A stretch of DNA of 64,000 nt from Bacillus sp. ISL-41 (GCF_018613235.1 NZ_JAGGQP010000013.1:1-64000); one strand, 5' to 3'; numbered from the stretch's first letter, positions 45,058 to 54,005 are shown. A program made the numbers and translations. The notes: generated by a model from the letters alone, not told the origin.

Positions 45058-46419
45058 TTAGGCCATTACTGGACTTCTCCAAGTCCAGTTGGCTATCTTC
45101 TTCAGGTTTAGGGCAGCGAAAGTAAGCATCGCCTGCATCGACAATTTTTTAAGTCCCCTCAGGGTTGTCCAACGCATGCCATGCTTTTCTTTTGCATCTG
45201 CGAATACGCGCTCTATGGTTTCTTTGCGCTTCGCATAGATTTCTTTTACTTCTTGCTTATGCCTCAAGTGGTCCGCTTCTTCCACATACTCCTGCCAGAT
45301 ATGGCGTGTTACCACCTTTTGGTGGTCTTTGCTTTCAGTACATTGCGCTAAAAACGGGCAGGTTGCACAGATGTTTTTTGGGGATTTATATTCACGATAT
45401 CCCTCTTTTGTGGTGGTCGAATACTTCAGGATCTCACCGGCAGGACACAAATAACAGTCGTAGAATTCGTCATATACATAGTCATATTTGCGAAAAAAGC
45501 CATCCTTCGTCCGCGGTCTGGTATAAGGCAGAGCTGGGGTCATTTCGTTTTCTATCAGAAACTTCGTAATAGCTGGAGTTTTATAGGCTGCGTCGGCCGC
45601 AACGCCATTAGGCTTTCCTACTTTCTCTATCACTTGTTCTACCAGTGGCTCAAGGATCAGGCTGTCATGCGTATTTCCAGGTGTCACAATTGTCCCCAGG
45701 ACAAATCCGTTACGGTCTGATGCGGCATGAAAGGAGTAGGCAAACTGTTTTGTCCGCTCGTCCTTGACGTAGTAACCACTCTCCGGATCGGTCGTGCTTT
45801 CCTTGATTTCTTTCGATTCTTCCTTGTCGAACTTATCAGGAGGAAAAGGCTTCTTCCCATGGTCTTCCCGATCCTGATTGATTTCTTCCTGGAGTTTCTC
45901 TTGATACGCCCGTGTTTCCTTTCGAACCACTTTCTTCTCAAATTTATGCTTATTCGCACTGGCTTTTACGTGAGTTGAATCAATAAAGACGTGTTCGGCA
46001 CTGATGAGTTTCTTTTCAGCTGCAGTCTTAAGGATTCGATAGAAAATCTGCTCAAACAAATCGGTTTCTTTAAAACGGCGTTCGTAATTCTTCCCGAAGG
46101 TGGAGAAGTGAGGCACTTTATCATGGAATCCATAACCTAAGAACCAGCGATAGGCCATATTCGTTTCTACTTCGGCAATAGTCTGCCGCATGGAACGGAT
46201 GCCAAAGGTATATTGAATGAAGGTGAGTTTTATTAAAATCACAGGGTCAATGCTTGGGCGACCAACTTCCGAATACACATCCTTCACCAAGTCGTAAATG
46301 AAAGAAAAATCAAGGGCTGCTTCCATCTTGCGGACTAAATGTTCCGGAGGAACAAGCTGGTCTAAAGCAACCATTTCTAATTGGTCTCGTTGGATTGGAT
46401 TGTTCTTCGTAAGCATCAT
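45058..46419 (-). CDS. IS1182-family transposase
   Basis: A transposase of 453 residues. The N-terminal domain (DQLVPPEHLVRKME...GRPSIDPVILIKL...GIRSMRQT) is typical of IS1182 transposases, followed by a DDE catalytic core with EHVFIDSTHVKA and GVAADAAYKTP, and a Cys-rich insert (CYLCP, CATCPFLAQC). GAGGTGA precedes the ATG pair at 46419/46416. The frame is full length, so the element may be active. Confidence 0.93.
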   Translation of the reverse strand: MMLTKNNPIQRDQLEMVALDQLVPPEHLVRKMEAALDFSFIYDLVKDVYSEVGRPSIDPVILIKLTFIQYTFGIRSMRQTIAEVETNMAYRWFLGYGFHDKVPHFSTFGKNYERRFKETDLFEQIFYRILKTAAEKKLISAEHVFIDSTHVKASANKHKFEKKVVRKETRAYQEKLQEEINQDREDHGKKPFPPDKFDKEESKEIKESTTDPESGYYVKDERTKQFAYSFHAASDRNGFVLGTIVTPGNTHDSLILEPLVEQVIEKVGKPNGVAADAAYKTPAITKFLIENEMTPALPYTRPRTKDGFFRKYDYVYDEFYDCYLCPAGEILKYSTTTKEGYREYKSPKNICATCPFLAQCTESKDHQKVVTRHIWQEYVEEADHLRHKQEVKEIYAKRKETIERVFADAKEKHGMRWTTLRGLKKLSMQAMLTFAALNLKKIANWTWRSPVMA

Positions 46420-46491
46420 TATCACCTCAAGCGTTATATGTATCTATTTTAAAATAGACTACGTTGTAGTTCCACGCTAAATTTAGAAGTC

Positions 46492-46627
46492 CTGTTGATT
46501 GGAGTGGAAGGCGCGTAGACTCCTGCGGGATCAGCTGGACAGGTGAGACCCCGCAGACGCCAACGGCGGCGAGGAGGCTCACCGCCGGCCCCGCGGAAAG
46601 CGAAGCGCCTGGAACGGAAATCAACAG
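46492..46627. other. 136-bp GC-rich structured element inside the IS
   Basis: The ends CTGTTGATT and AATCAACAG form a terminal inverted repeat. Inside, CTGCGGG/CCCGCAG, GGTGAG/CTCACC and GGCGC/GCGCC pairs could build a multi-branched RNA or DNA fold. Its GC content is far above the surroundings. I recall very similar sequence as a common dispersed repeat in Bacillaceae genomes. It lies between the transposase start and the IS right end. Confidence 0.6.
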
Positions 46628-46696
46628 CCCCCAATTTTCCACCAAACAAAAAGACTGTAGACAAGCTCGATTTCCATCGAGTTTGTCTACAGTCTG

Positions 46697-46719
46697 AAAC
46701 AGGATGCAATATCCTGTTC
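46697..46719 (-). repeat. target duplication of the IS, proximal copy
   Basis: This 23-base direct repeat of 44935-44957 holds the same AACAGGAT/ATCCTGTT hairpin but no T tract. It lies 10 bases past the stop of the cupredoxin gene. Confidence 0.75.
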
Positions 46720-46729
46720 TCCTTTTGGA

Positions 46730-47179
46730 TTAATCGACGACGATATAGGCGATCATGGGTCCGTTATGCTCAGCTGAAGGATGAGTCAGACAAATGAGCC
46801 TGTATGTCCCTTCTTTTTCAAATTGTAAAGGGACGACTGTTTCTTCCCCTTTTTTCACTACGCCTTTAATATCGGTTCCTTCAATGATGAAGGGATGTTC
46901 TTTTCCGTTGACCCCCAGGATCTTCAAACGAACCTTTTCCCCTTTTTCCAAAAAGATTGTTCCTGGGTCCCATCGGTATGCTTCAATTTCCTTGCCATCA
47001 TCTGTAGTAGATTTGAACTCGCCTGTCACCATATGAATTTCGCGGATTTGTTCATTCTGTCCGCCAATTGCCGGAGTGGCATCAGGCTTTAGGCTCAACC
47101 ATAGGGTACCGACGATGGCAATAAATACGATTAGTCCAAAAAAATATAATGTTCTTCTTTTAAACACAAAGAAATGCAT
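46730..47179 (-). CDS. membrane-anchored cupredoxin
   Basis: A 149-residue protein with an N-terminal membrane anchor (about 11-30) and an extracytoplasmic cupredoxin domain. Likely copper ligands are H95 (EHPF), C130, H133 (CLTH) and M142, an arrangement that fits a type 1 copper site. It may carry electrons or deliver copper, for example to cytochrome oxidase; a Sco-type copper chaperone is encoded at 57178. Its terminator was split off by the IS. Confidence 0.82.
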   Translation of the reverse strand: MHFFVFKRRTLYFFGLIVFIAIVGTLWLSLKPDATPAIGGQNEQIREIHMVTGEFKSTTDDGKEIEAYRWDPGTIFLEKGEKVRLKILGVNGKEHPFIIEGTDIKGVVKKGEETVVPLQFEKEGTYRLICLTHPSAEHNGPMIAYIVVD

Positions 47180-47323
47180 GTTTTCACCTCCTTACTATCC
47201 TCTTTAAATATCTATGCTCGTCCCCTTGCTGAACTTGTCTATTTTTTTTGAATTTCTCTTGTATAGATTAACTGGGCAACAACAAACTATAGATTAGATT
47301 AGATACAAACCAAGGAGGAAAGT

Positions 47324-48517
47324 ATGTACCGTTTATTTACGCATAATGACTTAGATGGAGTGGCATGCGGGATTTTATTCAGGCTTGCGTTCGGTGAAAA
47401 AGCCGATGTCCGTTATAATTCTGTCTCTGGACTTAACTTCCAGGTGGAGAAATATTTTGACAGAATGAATGATCGCATGAAAAAGGAGGACCACCTTTAC
47501 ATAACCGATTTATCTGTTAACCATGAGAACACTGAAAAAATCAATCAGTTTGTTAATGAAGGTGGAAAGGCAAAGCTGATTGACCACCATAAAACTGCAA
47601 TGCATTTTAATGAATACAGCTGGGGCAGGGTAAAAGTGGAGGATGAATCCGGGACGCTGACTAGCGCAGCATCACTCGTATATGACTATTTAGTCCAGGA
47701 AAACCATCTAGTTAAAAATGGATCTCTAGATGAGTTTGTTGAGCTTGTCAGGCAATATGATACCTGGGACTGGGACATCCTTAAGAATTATAAAGCAAAG
47801 AATTTGAACGACCTGTTTTTTATGGTTTCGATAGAAGAATTTGAAGAGCGGATGGTACCTCGTCTGACATCTGGAGATCGTTTTGATTATGATGATTTTG
47901 AAAAAAAACTGCTTGAGATGGAAGAGGATAAAATAGAGCGATACATCAGGAGGAAAAAACGCGAAATTATCCAAATTGAAACAGATGGTTTATTTGGAGG
48001 TGTCGTTCACGCGGAATCCTATCATTCGGAATTGGGGAACGAGCTTGGCAAGGAATATCCACATTTGGATTATATAGCGATTTTGAATTTAGGCGGAAAG
48101 AAAATAAGCTTCAGGACAATCCATGATGACGTGGATGTCTCTGCTGTCGCGGGCGAATTTGGCGGGGGCGGACACGCTAAAGCATCTGGATGCTCCATGA
48201 ACAAAGAGGCATATAATCGCTATATTGAGCAGGCTTTTCCGCTGGATCCAATCAAGCCGGACGCCTTTAGAAATACTTATAATTTAAAGGACAACAAAAA
48301 TGGATGTCTATATGAAAATCGCGACCGTGACTTTTATCTGATTTATACGGATGGTACCCGATATTTCGTTCAACAGGAGAGTAAGGAACGGCACGGACCC
48401 TTTGACGCTTTTGAATTAGCTGAACGATTTGTAAAAAGGGAGTATGGAGCCGCTCTAGCCAGGGATGACGTCTATATTTCCTATCTGGAAAATATCGTTT
48501 TCAACGGAGGCAATTGA
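47324..48517 (+). CDS. nrnB: NrnB-like DHH nanoRNase/oligoribonuclease
   Basis: A 397-residue DHH-family phosphoesterase. The metal ligands are in THNDLDG (near 6-12), ITDLS and DHHKTA (near 89), and the DHHA1 substrate domain has FGGGGHAKASG near 280. B. subtilis NrnB (YngD) is nearly the same length and degrades short oligoribonucleotides in the 3'-5' direction. AAGGAGGAA precedes the ATG. Monocistronic. Confidence 0.88.
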   Translation: MYRLFTHNDLDGVACGILFRLAFGEKADVRYNSVSGLNFQVEKYFDRMNDRMKKEDHLYITDLSVNHENTEKINQFVNEGGKAKLIDHHKTAMHFNEYSWGRVKVEDESGTLTSAASLVYDYLVQENHLVKNGSLDEFVELVRQYDTWDWDILKNYKAKNLNDLFFMVSIEEFEERMVPRLTSGDRFDYDDFEKKLLEMEEDKIERYIRRKKREIIQIETDGLFGGVVHAESYHSELGNELGKEYPHLDYIAILNLGGKKISFRTIHDDVDVSAVAGEFGGGGHAKASGCSMNKEAYNRYIEQAFPLDPIKPDAFRNTYNLKDNKNGCLYENRDRDFYLIYTDGTRYFVQQESKERHGPFDAFELAERFVKREYGAALARDDVYISYLENIVFNGGN

Positions 48518-48557
48518 GGGAGAACTCAGTCAATGGTAATGAATTATAGTTACAATT

Positions 48558-48595
48558 AGGTCACCGATAAATTTTATTGGTGACCTGTTTTTTCA
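48558..48595 (+). terminator. nrnB terminator
   Basis: AGGTCACCGATAAA and TTATTGGTGACCT form a long stem followed by GTTTTTT. Confidence 0.85.
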
Positions 48596-48787
48596 GGGGG
48601 AGGTATTTCCTGAAAATCTTCCATTCCTCTGCCCCAGTAAGCCACTGGTAAAAAGAAGAAGGCCCGGAGTTTTTTACGTTTACAATCTTTTCAGTTTATT
48701 CCATTTTAATTAAAAAATAATAACACTAAACATCTTTCGACAGGATTCTGCTAAAATAAGGGGAGAGATTAGGATACTGGAAGTGGT

Positions 48788-49960
48788 ATGATGAGGAAGT
48801 TTTTGGCCCTGTTTATGTTGTTATTAATGAGCGTGTATCTTTCTGCCGGAATAGTTAATGCAGAGGCAGATGATCCTGTTTTAACTTCTGAAGCCGCCGT
48901 TTTGATGGACACGGAGACGGGTGCGGTATTATTCGGGAAAAATGAAGAAACAAAGATGTATCCTGCGAGCTTGACGAAGATTGCTACGGCCATCTATGCA
49001 ATGGAAACAGCCGATCTTGATGAGCTAGTCATAGTAAGTGAGGAAATAGAGAATATCGATGGAACAAGGGTTTATCTCAACCCGGGAGAACAGGTTTCAT
49101 TAAGAAAGCTGATCCAGGGTATGCTTATTAATTCAGGAAATGACGCTGCATTGGCGATTGCCATCCATCTGGATGGATCGACGGAGAGCTATTCAAAAAA
49201 GATTAATCAGTTCCTGGAGACAAATATCGGGGTAGAGGATACTCATTTTGTCAACCCACATGGTTTGTTCGATGAAAATCATTATACAACAGCCAGGGAC
49301 CTTGGCTTAATCTTAAACTATGCGATGAACAATCAGGATTTTCGGGAGATTTTTGGCACTAAGCAAGTGGATTGGGATGGTGAGTCATGGGATACAACCA
49401 TTCACTCCCACCATCGTATGCTAAAAGGTGAAATACCATATGAAGGAATAACAGGGGGTAAGACAGGCTTTGTAGACCAGTCAAAACAAACGCTTGCCAC
49501 CACAGCTGATAACGGCCAGTTGAAATTGACGGCCATCCTGCTGAAATCAGAATACAAACGGAAAATCTATGAGGATACTGCCAAGTTATTCGACTATGGT
49601 TTCGCTGCTTTTAAGTCCTCTCAAATCAAAAAAGGGGAAACTTTCGCAAGTGGTAATCTGAAGTTCAAAGCAAGTGAAAATCTCCTTTTTACTGAACCGG
49701 TTGAAAATGGCAAGAGAGTCGTGGACAAAGATGGAATTTTAAAGATTTATAATAAGGGTGGGGAAATAATCCAGTCTATCGAACTTAAACCCCTGATTGG
49801 AAAAAAACCTGAAGTGAAAAAGGAGGCCGCACCAGAGCCGGAACAAAGCGGAGTGCTTTCTGTCAATACCTTAATAGCAGTAGTAGTGCTAGTGGCGGCC
49901 GCTGGAGTGTGGATGGCCAATCGAAAACAAAAAAAGAGCAGAAGGTTTCGAAGCAGGTGA
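48788..49960 (+). CDS. D-alanyl-D-alanine carboxypeptidase (PBP5/DacF type)
   Basis: A 390-residue S11-family peptidase. A signal peptide (about 1-25) precedes the catalytic domain with S61-x-x-K64 (SLTK), SGN near 118 and KTG near 222, followed by a beta-rich domain and a C-terminal membrane helix with a basic tail. It trims the fifth D-Ala from peptidoglycan stem peptides. It resembles DacF in length but is not followed by spoIIA genes, so its sporulation role is uncertain. Confidence 0.9.
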   Translation: MMRKFLALFMLLLMSVYLSAGIVNAEADDPVLTSEAAVLMDTETGAVLFGKNEETKMYPASLTKIATAIYAMETADLDELVIVSEEIENIDGTRVYLNPGEQVSLRKLIQGMLINSGNDAALAIAIHLDGSTESYSKKINQFLETNIGVEDTHFVNPHGLFDENHYTTARDLGLILNYAMNNQDFREIFGTKQVDWDGESWDTTIHSHHRMLKGEIPYEGITGGKTGFVDQSKQTLATTADNGQLKLTAILLKSEYKRKIYEDTAKLFDYGFAAFKSSQIKKGETFASGNLKFKASENLLFTEPVENGKRVVDKDGILKIYNKGGEIIQSIELKPLIGKKPEVKKEAAPEPEQSGVLSVNTLIAVVVLVAAAGVWMANRKQKKSRRFRSR

Positions 49961-49982
49961 GCAATCACCTGCTTTTTTATTT
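49952..49982 (+). terminator. terminator of the carboxypeptidase gene
   Basis: AGCAGGTGA and TCACCTGCT form a perfect stem overlapping the stop codon, followed by TTTTT. Confidence 0.85.
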
Positions 49983-49999
49983 TCTCAAGTGAGAGGGCT

Positions 50000-50063
50000 T
50001 TAACAAAAACTCAATGTTTTTTTACATTCAATTAATAAGAGATTAATAGATTCCCATTATATT
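50000..50063 (+). promoter_or_regulatory. Pho boxes and promoter of the alkaline phosphatase gene
   Basis: TTAACA (50000), TTTACA (50021), TTAATA (50032) and TTAATA (50043) match the PhoP half-site TT[ACT]A[CT]A closely (TTTACA and TTAATA exactly), repeating every 11 bases, with a weak TCAATG at 50011 in phase. TATATT at 50058-50063 is the likely -10 box. PhoP~P would activate the gene under phosphate starvation. Confidence 0.75.
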
Positions 50064-50100
50064 AAAAGGCGTAGTAAATAACTTTTCTGGAGGTCTTGAC

Positions 50101-51489
50101 ATGATTAAAGCAAATTTTAAAAAGAAGATTCTTCCGATTGCTGTTCTTTCAACTGTAGCGTTCGGAAGCTTAGCAGGTACTTTCAACGCAGATGCGAAAA
50201 ATGAGGCAAAAGAGAACTCTGCGAAAATCAAGAATGTTATTTTCTTGATTGGTGATGGGATGGGAGTTTCCTATACTTCAGCATACCGCTACTTGAAGGA
50301 CAATCCTGAAACAGTAGAAGCTGAGAAGACTGAATTTGACAAATACCTAGTAGGCAGCCAGATGACTTATCCAGAAGATCCCGAACAAAACGTAACTGAT
50401 TCCGCTTCAGCTGCAACAGCGATGTCAGCAGGGATTAAAACTTACAATAATGCAATTGCAGTAGACAATGACGGAACAGAAGTAAAGACAGTTTTGGAAG
50501 CTGCCAAGGAAAACGGCAAAGCTACAGGCCTTGTAGCTACTTCTGAAATTACGCATGCCACCCCAGCTTCTTTTGGAGCACATGATGAAAGCCGAAAGAA
50601 TATGAATGCGATTGCTGATGATTATTATGATGAATTGGTTAATGGCGAGCATAAAATCGATGTAATGCTTGGCGGGGGATTAAGTAACTTTGTTCGTAAT
50701 GACAGGAACCTTGCAAAGGAATTCCAGAAAGATGGCTTTAGCTATGTAACGAATAAGCAGGACTTGCTAAATAACAAAAACGAAAAGGTACTTGGCCTAT
50801 TTGCACCAGGTGGAATGGACAAGATGATCGATCGCAATCAAGAAACTCCATCCCTTGAAGAAATGACAAAATCAGCAATACAGCACCTGAATAAGGATAA
50901 GGATGGTTTCTTCCTGATGGTAGAAGGCAGCCAGGTCGACTGGGCTGGACATGACAACGATATTGTTGCTGCCATGAGCGAAATGGAAGATTTCGAGAAG
51001 GCATACAAAGCAGCTATCGAATTTGCCAAGAAAGACAAACACACATTAGTTGTGGCGACTGCTGACCATTCAACTGGCGGATATTCAATTGGTGCAGATG
51101 GAATCTATAACTGGTTTGGAGCGCCAATCAAAGCTGCAAAACGCACGCCGGATTTCATGGCTGCCGAAATTGCTAACGGTGCTGATGCAGAACAAACATT
51201 AAAGAAATATATTGACTTTAAATCTGTCGGTCTTCCTGAGTTGACTGCGGAAGAAATTCAGTCCGTAAAAGACGCAACTCAAACAAAGAAAGCCAGAGAC
51301 ATTGACAACGCTATTGAACAGATCTTCGATAAACGTTCCCACACTGGCTGGACAACAGGCGGACACACTGGTGAAGATGTACCTGTATATGCATTCGGTC
51401 CTGGGAAAGAGCGCTTCTACGGCCAGATTGACAATACTGACAATGCGAAAAACATTTTTGATATCCTTGCAAATGGCAAAAGAAAGTAA
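50101..51489 (+). CDS. alkaline phosphatase
   Basis: A 462-residue secreted phosphomonoesterase. A signal peptide (about 1-32) ends near ADAK. The metal ligand Asp51-Gly is in LIGDGMG, the nucleophile S101 follows D100 in TDSASAAT, and later metal-binding motifs are GSQVDWAGHDND, VVATADHSTGG and WTTGGHTGEDV. It releases phosphate outside the cell. Regulation by PhoP is supported by the upstream boxes. Confidence 0.95.
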   Translation: MIKANFKKKILPIAVLSTVAFGSLAGTFNADAKNEAKENSAKIKNVIFLIGDGMGVSYTSAYRYLKDNPETVEAEKTEFDKYLVGSQMTYPEDPEQNVTDSASAATAMSAGIKTYNNAIAVDNDGTEVKTVLEAAKENGKATGLVATSEITHATPASFGAHDESRKNMNAIADDYYDELVNGEHKIDVMLGGGLSNFVRNDRNLAKEFQKDGFSYVTNKQDLLNNKNEKVLGLFAPGGMDKMIDRNQETPSLEEMTKSAIQHLNKDKDGFFLMVEGSQVDWAGHDNDIVAAMSEMEDFEKAYKAAIEFAKKDKHTLVVATADHSTGGYSIGADGIYNWFGAPIKAAKRTPDFMAAEIANGADAEQTLKKYIDFKSVGLPELTAEEIQSVKDATQTKKARDIDNAIEQIFDKRSHTGWTTGGHTGEDVPVYAFGPGKERFYGQIDNTDNAKNIFDILANGKRK

Positions 51490-51497
51490 TGAATTTG

Positions 51498-51536
51498 AAA
51501 ATCTCCCGCGGAACCCCGGATCTGCGGGAGATTTAC
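51498..51536 (+). terminator. terminator of the alkaline phosphatase gene
   Basis: AAATCTCCCGC and GCGGGAGATTT form a perfect 11-bp stem. The T tract is short. Confidence 0.65.
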
Positions 51537-51554
51537 TGAAAAGGGGTTTTCAAA

Positions 51555-52208
51555 ATGAAAAAACATTTGCAGTTGATGCTGGCTGTTTCACTGCTGACAG
51601 GCTGTTCATTGGCACAGGCTGATTCAAATGAAGAGAAGAATCCTGTTGAAGCTGTTGCAGAGAAACCAATGAAGAAAAATACTGAAGTGTACGTACCGAA
51701 TCCACAAGTTACGGATGACAGGGAACTGACTAAAGCAGGGGAATCTTTGATTGACGTTAAAGGAGAATTAACACTTAAGGCGGTAAAAGAAGTCAATAAA
51801 ACATTCAATCATAATGGGATTGAATATAAGGTTAAAGATATTAAGTTGATGCACTTTATTCCTGATTACAGCCTGATCGATTTCTTCCATCCGTATACAC
51901 ATGATGAAGAATTTGATTTTGTGAAAATTGGCGTAGAAGTAAAAAATCATTCCAGTGGAAGCTATCATTTTGGGCCTGTGGCAATGGTTAATATCAATGA
52001 TAGTATCCACAAGACATGGGAAGACGATTTTTACTTGGAAGAATTACATGGAGAGATTTTATCAGGACAAAAGAAGCAAGGGAATCTCGGGTTTATCGTG
52101 GAGGAGCTTGAAAACCTTGAGAAAGTGGAAATCCTCTCAGGCGACCTGGTTGATAAGGACAAAAAGAAAATCGGCGAACCTATTAACCTCGTTGTAACCT
52201 TTGATTAG
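51555..52208 (+). CDS. lipoprotein, DUF4352/DUF5068-like
   Basis: A 217-residue lipoprotein with lipobox LLTGC (C17) and an acidic, disordered linker, followed by a beta-sandwich domain (about 70-217) in the style of DUF4352/DUF5068 extracellular proteins. The function is unknown. AAAGGGG precedes the ATG. Confidence 0.78.
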   Translation: MKKHLQLMLAVSLLTGCSLAQADSNEEKNPVEAVAEKPMKKNTEVYVPNPQVTDDRELTKAGESLIDVKGELTLKAVKEVNKTFNHNGIEYKVKDIKLMHFIPDYSLIDFFHPYTHDEEFDFVKIGVEVKNHSSGSYHFGPVAMVNINDSIHKTWEDDFYLEELHGEILSGQKKQGNLGFIVEELENLEKVEILSGDLVDKDKKKIGEPINLVVTFD

Positions 52209-52276
52209 AGGGTTAATAGTTTGTAATATAACCTTTTTTTCAAAATATACCACTTTATAGTCTAATAGAATGCAAA

Positions 52277-52305
52277 GAAGCCATGGTAGGTCCATGGCTT
52301 TTTCT
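52277..52305 (+). terminator. terminator of the lipoprotein gene
   Basis: AAGCCATGG and CCATGGCTT form a perfect stem around TAGGT, followed by TTT. Confidence 0.75.
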
Positions 52306-52384
52306 ATACGATTTGAAGGGGTTGGAAACTTTTCAATCAGGGGGTATATCTATTCGTTAACCCAGCGTTATAGGTATGCATCAT

Positions 52385-53050
52385 TTATTGTTTTAATAAT
52401 GAAGTCGAAAGGAGCATAAGGAACGATATTCCCACCATGGCAATTACCCATAGCCAGGCTGTCTGCATATTTCCAGACTCAAGCGCTACATAGATTGCTG
52501 TTGGGGCGGTCTGAGTCTTCCCGGGCAAGTTTCCGGCAAACATAAGGGTTGCGCCGAATTCCCCAAGGGCCCTGGCAAAGCTTAAAATTAGCCCGGTAAT
52601 CAATGTTTTTGCTGATAGGGGCAGAGTAACATATAAAAAAACCTTCCACTCATTTGCTCCATCTACTCTCGCTGCTTCCTCTGATCCAGGATCAATTGAC
52701 AGAAATCCTGTCTTGGCTGATTGATACATCAATGGAAACGCAACGACAGATGCAGCAATAACTGCTGCCCACCAGCTAAAGATAAGGGGACTGCCAAAAA
52801 CATGTTCAATAAATCTTCCGATTGGACTATTTATGCCAAAGACGACAATCAATAGAAATCCCACTACAGTAGGAGGGAGTACTAAAGGCAATGTCAACAG
52901 GGTCTCTACAGCTGTTTTGCCAATGAAACGCCTTCTTGCCATAAATCTTGCAGCAAATATGCCAAATAAGAACACGAATACTACCGACACTGAAGCAACC
53001 TCTAGGGAAAGTTTAATCGGACTCCAGAAATCACTGCTCATAAAAATCAT
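52385..53050 (-). CDS. modB: molybdate ABC transporter permease ModB
   Basis: A 221-residue permease with five to six membrane helices and the cytoplasmic EAA-type loop EEAARVDGANEWKVFLYVTLPL that docks the ATPase. It overlaps modA by four bases. No modC ATPase gene is present on either side, so the ATPase must be encoded elsewhere or be shared. Confidence 0.9.
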   Translation of the reverse strand: MIFMSSDFWSPIKLSLEVASVSVVFVFLFGIFAARFMARRRFIGKTAVETLLTLPLVLPPTVVGFLLIVVFGINSPIGRFIEHVFGSPLIFSWWAAVIAASVVAFPLMYQSAKTGFLSIDPGSEEAARVDGANEWKVFLYVTLPLSAKTLITGLILSFARALGEFGATLMFAGNLPGKTQTAPTAIYVALESGNMQTAWLWVIAMVGISFLMLLSTSLLKQ

Positions 53051-53829
53051 TCCAATGCTGCTTTAAAGCCATATTTTTTAAAAATGTTCATTGCTTCTTG
53101 TCCATTTAGGAAGTTGAAAAAGTCGATGGACTCATTAGGATGCTCAGTCCCTGCCACTACACCAACCGGATAAACAATAGGATCGTGAAGTGCTTTTCCA
53201 TTCAAAGGGATAATCCTGATTTTATCGGAAATCAGTGCATCTGTTTTATAAACAAAGCCAGCATCGACATTACCTGTTTCAACATAGGAAAGAACCTGGC
53301 GTACGTCCTTAGCAGGAATAACTTTTTGCTCAAGCTTTTCCCATAATTGCAACGATAGCAATGCTTGTTTGGTATACATGCCGGCAGGCACAGATTCGGC
53401 AGTGCCCATGGCAATTCTTTCAATATTAGCGCTAGTCAGCGCTTCAGCTGAGTCGATTTCCTTGTTTTCTTTCTGTGTGATCATTACAAGTTCGTTTCTG
53501 AGCAGTTTAACGCTGTGTTGCTGATCTATAAGCTTTTTGGAAAGTAAGGAATCGAATTTATCCTCAGCCGCGGAAATAAATAAGTCTACTGGGGCACCCT
53601 GGGAGATTTGCTGTTGCAGGGAACCGGATCCGCCAAAATTGAAGACAATATTAATTCCCGGATTCTGTTCCATATATAGTTGCCCAGCTTCTTCCATGAC
53701 TTCCCGGAGACTTGCTGCGGCAGAGATAGTCAGCTCCGTTTTCCTTGACTCACTGTCATCTGTACATCCTGAAATGTAGAGTGAGAGGGCTGTGAGAAGA
53801 ACAATATGTAATTTCCTCAATCCTGACAT
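53047..53829 (-). CDS. modA: molybdate-binding lipoprotein ModA
   Basis: A 260-residue substrate-binding lipoprotein (lipobox SGC, C22). AAASLREVMEEAG and FNFGGSGSLQQQI are the anion-binding signatures of ModA, and GNVDAGFVYKTDAL lies in the second lobe. It captures molybdate or tungstate for ModB. A perfect palindrome lies 35 bases upstream of the start. Confidence 0.92.
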   Translation of the reverse strand: MSGLRKLHIVLLTALSLYISGCTDDSESRKTELTISAAASLREVMEEAGQLYMEQNPGINIVFNFGGSGSLQQQISQGAPVDLFISAAEDKFDSLLSKKLIDQQHSVKLLRNELVMITQKENKEIDSAEALTSANIERIAMGTAESVPAGMYTKQALLSLQLWEKLEQKVIPAKDVRQVLSYVETGNVDAGFVYKTDALISDKIRIIPLNGKALHDPIVYPVGVVAGTEHPNESIDFFNFLNGQEAMNIFKKYGFKAALE

Positions 53830-53863
53830 CCTTTCAAACAGTCCTTTTTAAACATATACAATA

Positions 53864-53881
53864 GATATAACTGATTATATC
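53864..53881. promoter_or_regulatory. palindrome upstream of modA
   Basis: GATATAA-CTGA-TTATATC is a perfect inverted repeat with 7-base arms, placed where an operator of the modAB promoter would be. The binding protein is unknown. Confidence 0.4.
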
Positions 53882-53974
53882 GAAATTAGATTGATCCTAC
53901 ATACAGAAAATATCACAAGTTAGTGAAAATATCATGAATCAGGTGCAGGAAAAGAAAAATAGGGGGGGAAAAGA

Positions 53975-53999
53975 AAAAACTGCCTGGCCGGCAGTTTCA
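53975..53999 (-). terminator. ykuS terminator
   Basis: On the minus strand AAACTGCC and GGCAGTTT form a stem followed by TTT and further T residues. Confidence 0.8.
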
Positions 54000-54005
54000 T
54001 AAGTA

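Larger units (their letters stand above)
44958..46696 (-). mobile_element. IS1182-family insertion sequence, 1739 bp
   Basis: It is bounded by imperfect terminal inverted repeats, CAGTTTGTCGACAAA on the left and CAGACTGTAGACAAA read inward from the right (12 of 15 match), and flanked by a 23-bp direct repeat of a terminator hairpin (44935-44957, 46697-46719). It contains the transposase, a 17-bp-stem terminator at the left, a long hairpin at the right end (46653-46694) and a GC-rich element. It appears intact. Confidence 0.8.

Noticed and set aside
46449-46797. ORFs through the GC-rich element of the IS
   Set aside because: Open frames arise from high GC content; they run across the IS end and have no start signals.
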